Source: Bacteroidota bacterium (GTDB lineage Bacteria; Bacteroidota; Bacteroidia; Cytophagales; Cyclobacteriaceae). From it: DNA of 6,910 bases. The translations under genes and the position numbers were made by a program. The stretch covers positions 1 to 6,910 of the forward strand of contig JAHEMS010000189.1 in assembly GCA_024643595.1 (NCBI GenBank), written 5' to 3'. The stretch's first letter is position 1, and every line of letters begins with the position of its first letter. The notes beneath the pieces are model-generated. The model had not been told where the DNA came from and did no database searches. It saw only the letters and a program-made list of their open reading frames with translations. Positions 1-6,530 of this stretch are shown here, piece by piece.

Positions 1-78
1 GGCCGGCTGATCAACATCAGTAGTATATTTCACTTGCCTAATGTAGATTTCCACTTTAATGTGGTTTTGTATTTATGA
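1..78 (+). CDS. C-terminal end of an upstream gene (partial), possible outer-membrane protein
   Basis: The first reading frame is open from base 1 to a TGA at 76-78, giving 25 codons. The other two plus frames are closed early by stops at 8-10 and 21-23. The TGA overlaps the start of the next gene as ATGA (75-78), the usual geometry of translational coupling, and this is the main reason to treat the stretch as a real gene end. The last eleven residues (VDFHFNVVLYL) alternate hydrophobic and polar side chains and end in a hydrophobic residue. That is how the final transmembrane strand of an outer-membrane beta-barrel looks. With so little sequence the family cannot be named, and a soluble beta-strand ending is also possible. 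A shared envelope role with the next gene is inferred from the coupling. Confidence 0.6.
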   Translation, partial: GRLINISSIFHLPNVDFHFNVVLYL

Positions 79-3029
79 TACGTATACCGGGGATTCTTTC
101 AATATTTTTAATCTGTACCATTGCTGGATATAGTCAACCCACTGCGGTTCTGCAAAACAATCCCCCATTGCATTGGTATCAAATTGATGCCCCTAATTTC
201 AAAATTATTTATCCAAAGGGATTTGAAGAGCAGGCTAACCGGATGGCTAATACGATGGAGCACATTCGTAAACCGGAAGCAGCCTCGCTGGGCCCTGAGC
301 CAAAGAAAATCGCAATGGTAATGCAGAATCAATCTACCACTTCTAATGCTTTTGTTACGATTACCCCACGGCGTTCGGAATTTTATACGATGCCTTCTCA
401 GAATTATAATTTTATTGGCACCAATGACTGGATGAATCTGATCGCTTCGCATGAGTACCGTCATGTGGTTCAGTTTCAGCACGCAAAGCGGGGTTTTAAC
501 AAGGCGTTATATTATCTATTTGGAAACAACACGTTGGCAGTCATGTCTTATGTTTCGGTGCCTCCCTGGTTTTGGGAGGGAGATGCTGTGGCCACAGAAA
601 CGGCTTTTACGAAAAGTGGCAGGGGCAGAATTCCATATTTTGATTTGGTATTTAAAACCAATCTCATGGAGGGAAGAACTTTCAATTATAACAAACAATT
701 TTTACGTTCTTATAAACATAATATTCCTGATCATTACGTGTTGGGTTACAACATGGTATCCTATCTAAGAAAGAAAACAAAGGACCCTGAAATTTGGAGT
801 AAAATAACAGCTCGTGCATGGAATACTCCGTTTATCCCATTTACATTTTCAAGTGCCTTGCGTAGGGAAACGGGACTTTATGTAAGGGATTTGTACGATG
901 AGATGGCAGCTGATCTTAAAAAAAACTGGAAAGATCAATTAGACACGTTATCTATTTCCGCATTTGAGCATGTTAACACACGGTCATCCAAAGTATTCAC
1001 GAATTACCTCTATCCTCATCAAGTTGAGGATGGTTCTATTTTAGCAATGAAGTCAGGTATTGGAAATATTGAAGAATTGGTGACGATAGCCAATGGCAAG
1101 GAACGTAAAGTTTATACTCCTGGAATGATCAACTCTTCCGGCATGTTGTCGGTAGCCAATAGTCGTGTGGTGTGGAATGAATACCGATATGATCCGCGAT
1201 GGCGGGTGCGAACCTATTCGGTCATTATGGGATATGATCTCGGAGACAAATCAAATCGCGTGATTTCAAGGAACTCACGTTATGCATCAGCGGCACTTTC
1301 ACACGATGGTTATAAAGTCGCCACAGTGGAAACAACATCCGAATACAAAACACGGCTGGTTATACTCGATTACTATACCGGAAATGTTGTCAAAGAATTT
1401 GATAATCCTGAAAATAATTTTATTTCCATGCCCAGTTGGGATGAAGACAATAACGCTATTTATGCGCTTAGTACAACGGAGGACGGAAAGGCGATCGTTA
1501 AATTTGATCTGGCTTCTGGAAATGTAAAAGCAATCACCCGCTATTCGCAAGAAAATATAGGATATCTATTACCGCATGGAGAACATATCTTATACAATTC
1601 GCCGCGCAGTGGCATCGATAACATATATGCCCTGCATGTTAAAACCGGTAAACACTTTCAGGTGACGGGTAGCAAATATGGTGCATACAATCCAGCAATC
1701 AGTAAAGATGGTAGCATACTCTACTATAACGAACAGGGGCGCGATGGAATGGATATCGTTAAAATTTCTTATTCGCCTTCTGACTGGATCGAAGTGGCGG
1801 AGAAATATTCCCAACCTGGTTTATTTTACCAGGAACTGACTGAACAGGAAAACGCGACTGATCTCTTCGATCATATCCCCACTGAGAAATATTTATCAAA
1901 GAAATATTCTAAGATTGGTAATATGTTAAATCCTTATAGTTGGGGAATGTATTTTAATAATGACCTTACCAAGGTGGATATCGGAATTTCTTCCCAGGAT
2001 GTACTGAGTACTACACGCATCAATGCAGGATATGCTTTCGATATCAATGAGCGGACAGGATTATGGAATGCTGGCATTAGCTATCAGGGGCTTTATCCGA
2101 TCATTGATTTGAATTTTTCGCAGGGGAAGCGTTCAGTGAATGAGGGCGATATTGAATATATTAAAATGGTTGGTCAGGATACGACTGTAGAAAATCTCTC
2201 TTTTGATTGGAAAGAAAAGACAGTAGAAGCGGGGTTACGAATTCCGCTCATCACCACTTCATCTCGGTTTTTAGGTAGTTTCACGATTTCGAATTATGTG
2301 GGCCTTACCAATGTAACAGAATTTAAAAACAGTATTGATGGTGGGGGAAGAATAGTTCCTTCCAATTACCCTCAATATTTTTTCCGCGACTATGTCGAAG
2401 ATGGTAATCTTATCTATAACCATTTTTCTATGTCTGGATATCGATTATTGAAGCAAAGCCGTAGGGATATTAACTCGCGCTGGGGTCAGCTGTTTTTTAT
2501 GGATGCCTTTGGAACGCCTTATGGCGGAGATTATAGTGGAAGCCAGTTTTCCTTTCAGAGTAGACTTTATTTCCCAGGTCTTGCCAGGCATCATTCTTTA
2601 TGGGGCTACTGGGCTTATCAAAAATCAGCGATCGCGGATGTTCAGTTAAGCACGCAACAAGGATTGGATAATTATACTTTCCGCAATCAGATTCCACTGC
2701 CCAGAGGGCAAAGAGTGCAACGTTTTGAAGATTTTTATTCCATGTCTATCAACTATACGTTGCCGTTATGGTATCCGGATTTAAATATCGGGCCACTAGT
2801 AAATTTTCAACGCGTGCGGGCCAACGCATTTTTTGATTATGGACATGGAGCCAGTAAAATTAACAAGCGTGATTATGGAGAAAGCTATCTTTCAACAGGA
2901 ATTGAAATAAAGACAGATATTAATATAGTCAGGTTGTTGCCGCAACTGGAAATTGGGTTTCGCTATTCTTATGGCCTATCTCCCTCAGCTTCAAGGTTTG
3001 AGTTTCTTCTTGGTACACTGAATTTTTAA
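75..3029 (+). CDS. Envelope protein: HExxH peptidase domain + TolB-like propeller + C-terminal outer-membrane beta-barrel
   Basis: Seen: 984 residues. Residues 1-20 form a signal peptide (one Arg, hydrophobic core about 7-16, likely cleavage after AGYS). They have no lipobox, so this is not a lipoprotein. Residues about 25-290 resemble peptidase-MA/gluzincin domains: HEYRH at 126-130 supplies two zinc-ligand histidines and the general base E127, and WFWEGDAVATE (165-175) supplies the probable third ligand E168. Residues about 310-600 carry TolB/WD40-like blades with S-x-DG or similar turns near 409-412, 454-458 and 543-546. From about 616 to the end are amphipathic strands with many aromatics, finishing in LLGTLNF; a terminal Phe is typical of barrels inserted by the Bam machinery. 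An Omp85/surface-antigen-like barrel is possible (PRGQ at 876-879 may replace the family's RGF/RGY loop motif). The ATG is favoured because the signal peptide follows it directly and it overlaps the upstream stop as ATGA. Substrate and proteolytic activity are unknown. The fold assignment is fairly sure, the function is not. Such proteins are often labelled TolB only because of the propeller, but this is not the Tol-Pal TolB. Confidence 0.85.
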   Translation: MIRIPGILSIFLICTIAGYSQPTAVLQNNPPLHWYQIDAPNFKIIYPKGFEEQANRMANTMEHIRKPEAASLGPEPKKIAMVMQNQSTTSNAFVTITPRRSEFYTMPSQNYNFIGTNDWMNLIASHEYRHVVQFQHAKRGFNKALYYLFGNNTLAVMSYVSVPPWFWEGDAVATETAFTKSGRGRIPYFDLVFKTNLMEGRTFNYNKQFLRSYKHNIPDHYVLGYNMVSYLRKKTKDPEIWSKITARAWNTPFIPFTFSSALRRETGLYVRDLYDEMAADLKKNWKDQLDTLSISAFEHVNTRSSKVFTNYLYPHQVEDGSILAMKSGIGNIEELVTIANGKERKVYTPGMINSSGMLSVANSRVVWNEYRYDPRWRVRTYSVIMGYDLGDKSNRVISRNSRYASAALSHDGYKVATVETTSEYKTRLVILDYYTGNVVKEFDNPENNFISMPSWDEDNNAIYALSTTEDGKAIVKFDLASGNVKAITRYSQENIGYLLPHGEHILYNSPRSGIDNIYALHVKTGKHFQVTGSKYGAYNPAISKDGSILYYNEQGRDGMDIVKISYSPSDWIEVAEKYSQPGLFYQELTEQENATDLFDHIPTEKYLSKKYSKIGNMLNPYSWGMYFNNDLTKVDIGISSQDVLSTTRINAGYAFDINERTGLWNAGISYQGLYPIIDLNFSQGKRSVNEGDIEYIKMVGQDTTVENLSFDWKEKTVEAGLRIPLITTSSRFLGSFTISNYVGLTNVTEFKNSIDGGGRIVPSNYPQYFFRDYVEDGNLIYNHFSMSGYRLLKQSRRDINSRWGQLFFMDAFGTPYGGDYSGSQFSFQSRLYFPGLARHHSLWGYWAYQKSAIADVQLSTQQGLDNYTFRNQIPLPRGQRVQRFEDFYSMSINYTLPLWYPDLNIGPLVNFQRVRANAFFDYGHGASKINKRDYGESYLSTGIEIKTDINIVRLLPQLEIGFRYSYGLSPSASRFEFLLGTLNF

Positions 3030-3051
3030 TTAAACGAGTACCGTGAATTGC

Positions 3052-3080
3052 TTGAAAATTGCATAAATGCGCTATTTTTG
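3052..3080 (+). promoter_or_regulatory. Bacteroidota-type sigma-A promoter for the E2 gene
   Basis: A -33 element TTG (3052-3054) is followed after 18 bases by TATTTTTG (3073-3080), a perfect match to the TAnnTTTG -7 consensus of Bacteroidota; the usual spacing is about 17-23. Transcription would start near 3085-3088, leaving a leader of roughly 35 bases with no Shine-Dalgarno sequence, as is normal in the phylum. The spacer contains a small inverted repeat, GCAT-aa-ATGC (3061-3070), whose role is unknown. The site implies that E2 is transcribed independently of the envelope gene before it. Confidence 0.65.
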
Positions 3081-3120
3081 AGCCTCAACTTTAGTAAGAT
3101 TACATTTAACTTAATTTGAA

Positions 3121-4728
3121 ATGGCGGAAATAGTACGTATGCCCAAAATGAGCGATACCATGACTGAAGGGGTGATCGCGAAATGGCATAAAAAAGTGGG
3201 AGATACCGTAAAATCCGGTGAATTAATGGCCGAGATTGAAACCGATAAGGCCACCATGGACTATGAATCTTTCAATACTGGCACTGTATTATATCTGGGC
3301 GCAAAAGAGGGTGATGCTGTGAAAATAAATGATGTTCTGGCAATTGTAGGCAATGCCGGTGAAGATTTTTCAAGTTTATTATCCACTGAAGCGGCATCAA
3401 CTACTGCCGCATCTGCTGAAAAATCAGGAGCAATAAAAACAGAAACCTCGACAGCCGTTGCTGAAGTAATTGATACCACAGGCATTAAAGCTGAAATAGT
3501 TTTGATGCCAAAGATGAGCGACACCATGAATGAAGGCGTGATTGCTGCCTGGCATAAGAAAGTGGGGGATAGTGTGAAGTCGGGTGAATTATTAGCAGAA
3601 GTGGAAACGGATAAGGCCACCATGGAATATGAGTCCTATAATACCGGAACCCTACTTTATATTGGAGCGCAGTCGAAAGAATCAGTTCCCGTCAACGGCG
3701 TACTTGCCATCATCGGCGAAAAAGACGCTGATTGGCAAACCTTATTAAAAGCGCATCAGTCGAAAGAATCAACTTCGGTTAAAGCAAGTACACCGCCAGC
3801 TCAGCAAGCAGCAACTTCCGTTGTATCGGCCTCAGATGAATCTGTATCGGAAAGTAATGGAAGAGTGAAGGCTTCACCATTGGCCAAGAAAATGGCTAAG
3901 GATTTAGGATTTGATATCAGCAAAATCAAGGGAAGTGGTGAAGGTGGCCGTGTTACGAAGCAGGATGTAGAATTGTATAAACCTTCTGCGGCTCCAACTA
4001 CTTCATCAAAAGCAGGTTCAGTTGTTCTGCCACAAATTGTGGGTCAGGAGAGTTATGAAGAAGTGGCTGTGTCGCAGATGCGTAAAGCAATCGCCCGCCG
4101 ACTTTCAGAAAGTAAATTCACAGCTCCTCATTTCTATCTTACGATGGAGATCAATATGGATAAATCCATTGAAGCACGTAAGAGCATGAATGAGGTATCA
4201 CCAGTTAAAATTTCATTTAACGATATGGTGTTGAAGGCAACAGCGGCCGCCCTTCGTCAAAATCCGGATGTTAACGTTAGCTGGTTAGGCGATAAGATGC
4301 GTAAAAATCATCATATCCATATTGGTGTCGCGGTTGCGATAAAAGATGGATTAGTGGTGCCGGTGGTGCGCTTCGCAGATAATAAGTCATTGTCACATAT
4401 CGCAGTTGAAGTAAAAGATCTTGCGCAAAAAGCCCAGGATAAAAAATTGCAGCCCAGCGACTGGGAAGGGAGTACATTCACGATATCCAATTTGGGGATG
4501 TTTGGCATTGAGGATTTTACAGCCATTATCAATCCACCGGATGCATGTATCCTTGCGGTTGGTGGAATAAAAGAAACTGCCGTCGTGAAGAATGGTCAAC
4601 TGGCAGTAGGTAATGTGATGAAAGTGACTCTTTCGTGCGATCATCGTGCGGTAGATGGTGCGGTCGGTGCAGCCTTCCTCAAAACGCTGAAAGGACTTTT
4701 GGAAGATCCGGTAAGGATCTTGATTTAA
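3121..4728 (+). CDS. pdhC: Dihydrolipoamide acetyltransferase, E2 component of pyruvate dehydrogenase
   Basis: E2 forms the core of the pyruvate dehydrogenase complex in the cytoplasm. Its lipoyl arms take the acetyl group from E1 and its catalytic domain passes it to coenzyme A. Seen in 535 residues: lipoyl domain 1 (about 1-77, ETDKATM with lipoyl Lys at K43), an Ala/Ser/Thr linker, lipoyl domain 2 (about 124-200, K165), a second Ala/Pro/Ser linker, a peripheral subunit-binding domain (about 248-286, from VKASPLAKKMA through GSGEGGRVTKQDV), and the acyltransferase domain (about 308-535) with TISNLGMFG (454-462) and the catalytic DHRAVDG (507-513; H508, D512). The MPKMSDTMTEG lipoyl opening and INPPDACILAVG segment fit pyruvate rather than 2-oxoglutarate or branched-chain E2. 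Length and order are normal for a two-lipoyl E2. The gene is also called aceF. No E1 or E3 gene is in the window, so these must lie elsewhere. It has its own promoter. A branched-chain E2 is the less likely alternative. Confidence 0.95.
   Translation: MAEIVRMPKMSDTMTEGVIAKWHKKVGDTVKSGELMAEIETDKATMDYESFNTGTVLYLGAKEGDAVKINDVLAIVGNAGEDFSSLLSTEAASTTAASAEKSGAIKTETSTAVAEVIDTTGIKAEIVLMPKMSDTMNEGVIAAWHKKVGDSVKSGELLAEVETDKATMEYESYNTGTLLYIGAQSKESVPVNGVLAIIGEKDADWQTLLKAHQSKESTSVKASTPPAQQAATSVVSASDESVSESNGRVKASPLAKKMAKDLGFDISKIKGSGEGGRVTKQDVELYKPSAAPTTSSKAGSVVLPQIVGQESYEEVAVSQMRKAIARRLSESKFTAPHFYLTMEINMDKSIEARKSMNEVSPVKISFNDMVLKATAAALRQNPDVNVSWLGDKMRKNHHIHIGVAVAIKDGLVVPVVRFADNKSLSHIAVEVKDLAQKAQDKKLQPSDWEGSTFTISNLGMFGIEDFTAIINPPDACILAVGGIKETAVVKNGQLAVGNVMKVTLSCDHRAVDGAVGAAFLKTLKGLLEDPVRILI
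3127..3669 (+). repeat. Tandem duplication of the lipoyl domain inside E2
   Basis: Residues 3-61 (3127-3303) and 125-183 (3493-3669) align without gaps at an offset of 122 codons, with 49 of 59 residues identical by eye count. Around the lipoyl lysine the DNA is identical for 17 bases (3244-3260 and 3610-3626). Elsewhere the two copies differ mostly at third codon positions, so this is an old duplication under selection and not a fresh one. Confidence 0.9.
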
Positions 4729-4746
4729 TTCGATTTAATATTTAAT
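4723..4746 (+). repeat. Three ATTTAAT copies at the end of E2
   Basis: ATTTAAT occurs at 4723-4729 (overlapping the E2 stop), 4733-4739 and 4740-4746. The stretch is nearly pure A/T and lies about 50-75 bases before hslV, so it could be an AT-rich upstream element for an hslV promoter. No clear TAnnTTTG box follows it. In an AT-rich gap the repeat may be chance. Confidence 0.35.
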
Positions 4747-4755
4747 TAGTTATTG

Positions 4756-4793
4756 TCAGTCTGAGGTTGCACAAAGACTGAATTCCTTTTTTT
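4756..4793 (+). terminator. Hairpin plus T-tract between E2 and hslV (terminator or leader hairpin)
   Basis: TCAGTCT (4756-4762) and AGACTGA (4775-4781) are perfect 7-bp arms around a 12-base loop, followed by a run of seven T at 4787-4793. This is the shape of an intrinsic terminator for E2, although the stem is short, only moderately GC-rich, and separated from the T-run by five bases. The T-run ends four bases before the hslV ATG, so a complete terminator here would leave no room for an hslV promoter downstream. It may be leaky, or act as a leader hairpin or attenuator on the hslV transcript. Confidence 0.4.
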
Positions 4794-4797
4794 AAGC

Positions 4798-5334
4798 ATG
4801 GAAAAAATACACGCTACAACTATTCTCGCGGTGCTACACAATGGAAAGGTATCCATTGCTGGGGATGGGCAAGCCACCATGGGAAATACGGTAGCAAAAA
4901 GTAACGTAAAGAAAATAAGGAAACTACAGGAAGGAAAAATTGTCGTTGGCTTTGCCGGTTCAACAGCCGATGCGTTTACGCTGCTTGATCGCTTTGATGA
5001 AAAATTGAATGCCTATGGAGGCAACATGAAACGAGCAGCCATTGAATTGGCAAAGGACTGGCGAATGGATCGCTTTCTTCGCAGGCTGGAGGCCATGCTG
5101 ATTGTTGCCAACAAAGATGAAATCCTGATTATCTCGGGCACCGGTGATGTGCTGGAACCCGATCACCATGTTGCCGCTATTGGCTCCGGAGCAATGTATG
5201 CACAGTCGGCTGCATTGGCATTAATAAAACATGCGTCTCATTTGTCGGCCGAAGAAATCGTACGCGATAGCATGCACATTGCAGCGGAAATTTGCATCTA
5301 CACTAACCACAACCTGGTGGTGGAGACCATTTAA
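4798..5334 (+). CDS. hslV: HslV (ClpQ), peptidase subunit of the ATP-dependent HslUV protease
   Basis: HslV forms a double hexamer of N-terminal-threonine peptidases that degrades proteins unfolded by the HslU ATPase in the cytoplasm. Seen in 178 residues: MEKIHA followed by TTILAV, so the catalytic Thr1 of the mature enzyme is T7. With that offset, D23 and K39 correspond to the conserved Asp17 and Lys33. AGDGQATMGNTV (21-32), FAGSTADAFTL (52-62), ELAKDWRMDR (83-92), RRLEAML (95-101), SGTGDV (113-118), GSG (129-131) and ICIYTNHN (165-172) all match the family. Length is normal. The six-residue extension before TT resembles Gram-positive ClpQ/CodW and must be removed to expose Thr. E. coli HslV needs only Met removal. 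It follows E2 by 69 bases on the same strand, with a hairpin between. The next gene is convergent, so no hslU is downstream here. The start is set by the short HATT leader and has no Shine-Dalgarno sequence. Confidence 0.95.
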   Translation: MEKIHATTILAVLHNGKVSIAGDGQATMGNTVAKSNVKKIRKLQEGKIVVGFAGSTADAFTLLDRFDEKLNAYGGNMKRAAIELAKDWRMDRFLRRLEAMLIVANKDEILIISGTGDVLEPDHHVAAIGSGAMYAQSAALALIKHASHLSAEEIVRDSMHIAAEICIYTNHNLVVETI

Positions 5335-5418
5335 AACTTACGATCGAAAGTTAAGGTACCACATCCAAATTGTTATACCGTAGCACAGAATTGATTACTT
5401 CAGTTCACTGACCAAATA

Positions 5419-6432
5419 TCATATCCCAAAGAATACGCCAAAACTTTTCCACCGTGGATTGTTGTCAACAAAAGATTTCACGATGCCCGTGAAGGGGATG
5501 AAGAGAATCATTCCGGAAACACCCCAGATGACACCACCTGCCAACGCAGCGGTGAAGACTACGGCTGCATTCATTTCCATTTTGTCGCCTAACAACTTAG
5601 GACGTAAAAAATTTTCCTGCACCATATGCGACACATAGAGTGCGATGCCGACAAACAGCGTAGTGTTCAATGAATCTTTTGATAGAAAAGTAAACATCAG
5701 TACAATGATTAATCCTATAAGATTGCCGATGTAGGGTATGAGATTAAGTATGGCTATAAACAACGCGAAGAATAAAGCGTATTTGACTCCAAATATGAGA
5801 AATATCAGGTAAGAGATCAGCGTAACCAAGCCTGTGAGAATGAGGGTTCCTTTGAGATAATTAGTAACCGATAATTTTGCGTGACTAACAAAACTGATCA
5901 CCTGCTCGCGCACTATTCCTTCGTATCTCTTGTCAATGAACTTTCTGATTAAGCCACGGTAGTTAATGATAAAAAACATATACATGGGAATGAGGGTAAG
6001 TGTCACCAGGTTTTTGCCCAATGCAATAATCTCAGAAGCCAGTAAGTTGACGAGGTTGTTCGATGAATTACCCTGGATTTTACTTTTTAACTCCACCCCA
6101 AATCTACTTTCCAACTGTTCAATAATGGCATTGGAGTTACTTATTAATTTCTCATACAAGTCATCCTGGTTGGAGATAATATTGGAGGCTTCAATAAACA
6201 GAAAGGCAAACATGAAACCCAGCAATATAATGGTGGTCAAAGTAGCGACGAGGGCTGCCGTTGTTCGTCTCATCTTTTTTGATTCAAGGTAATAGGCCAA
6301 TGGCAAGCCAATGAAAGCGAAAAGTAATGCCCACGCAGCAGGCAGAAGAATGGACTTACCGGTAATCAATAACGTAATCAATAACGCGATAAGGATTGAG
6401 ACATAAGTAATGTTTTTAATCTTGTTCTCCAT
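5419..6432 (-). CDS. AI-2E (PerM/YdiK/TqsA) family membrane protein
   Basis: Seen: 337 residues, strongly hydrophobic. Membrane segments lie at about 8-24, 28-48, 58-82, 140-157, 196-214, 218-249, 256-270 and 290-320. Between the third and fourth is a polar, helix-forming stretch (about 84-135). This order, with NLIPYIGNLIG (230-240), QENFLRPKLLG (272-282) and GGVIWGVSGMIL (299-310), identifies the AI-2E/UPF0118 family in the inner membrane. Length is usual. Known members are diverse: TqsA affects autoinducer-2 export in E. coli, and others act as sodium/proton antiporters or are uncharacterised. The family name therefore does not show a role in quorum sensing, and the substrate here is unknown. 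It lies 98 bases after the aminotransferase on the same strand and converges on hslV across 84 bases. The ATG at 6432 is preceded by no Shine-Dalgarno sequence. The stop is TGA (5419-5421). Confidence 0.9.
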   Translation of the reverse strand: MENKIKNITYVSILIALLITLLITGKSILLPAAWALLFAFIGLPLAYYLESKKMRRTTAALVATLTTIILLGFMFAFLFIEASNIISNQDDLYEKLISNSNAIIEQLESRFGVELKSKIQGNSSNNLVNLLASEIIALGKNLVTLTLIPMYMFFIINYRGLIRKFIDKRYEGIVREQVISFVSHAKLSVTNYLKGTLILTGLVTLISYLIFLIFGVKYALFFALFIAILNLIPYIGNLIGLIIVLMFTFLSKDSLNTTLFVGIALYVSHMVQENFLRPKLLGDKMEMNAAVVFTAALAGGVIWGVSGMILFIPFTGIVKSFVDNNPRWKSFGVFFGI

Positions 6433-6463
6433 GATAAGCTCTTTATAAATGTAAAATCAGGGT

Positions 6464-6529
6464 AGGTATTTGCGCGCCAAAATAAACAATAATTTAACGT
6501 GAAAGCTTCTCAATGTTAAGGTATTTTGC
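6464..6529. repeat. Near-identical direct repeat flanking the gap upstream of the AI-2E gene
   Basis: On the plus strand AGGTATTTGC (6464-6473) recurs as AGGTATTTTGC (6519-6529), differing by one inserted T, in the 98-base gap between two minus-strand genes. Spacing is 55 bases from start to start, about five helical turns. Two copies bracketing a probable promoter region could be binding sites for a regulator. Chance is a real alternative with only two short copies. Confidence 0.3.
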
Positions 6530-6530
6530 C

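Noticed and set aside
7..20. Inverted repeat CTGAT-caac-ATCAG at the window start
   Set aside because: It lies inside the open frame of the upstream gene end, has only five base pairs and no T-run after it, so it is not supported as a terminator.
62..69. TGGTTTTG as a -7 box for the 984-residue protein
   Set aside because: It has one mismatch at the key A, lies five bases from the ATG, lacks a well-placed -33 box and overlaps an upstream coding end; coupling explains expression better.
108..482. Minus-strand open frame of 124 codons opposite the envelope gene
   Set aside because: It lies wholly within the peptidase coding region, has no recognisable domain, and the plus-strand protein there carries the clear signal peptide and HExxH motif.
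3261..3623. Minus-strand open frame of 120 codons opposite the lipoyl domains
   Set aside because: It is the antisense of the duplicated lipoyl region and of its Ala/Thr-rich linker, and has no independent support.
5335..5358. AACTT-acgatcga-AAGTT between the convergent genes as a bidirectional terminator
   Set aside because: The stem is only five AT-rich pairs with a mismatch next to the CGATCG core and no proper T-run on either side.
5400..5411. TCAGT-tc-ACTGA near the AI-2E stop as a terminator hairpin
   Set aside because: The loop of two bases is too tight; at best a 4-bp stem forms, with no T-run on the minus strand.
6478..6513. Minus-strand promoter TTG-N25-TTATTTTG for the AI-2E gene
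   Set aside because: The -7 box misses the conserved A and the spacing exceeds the usual range, so it is not listed as a feature, though a promoter in this gap remains plausible.
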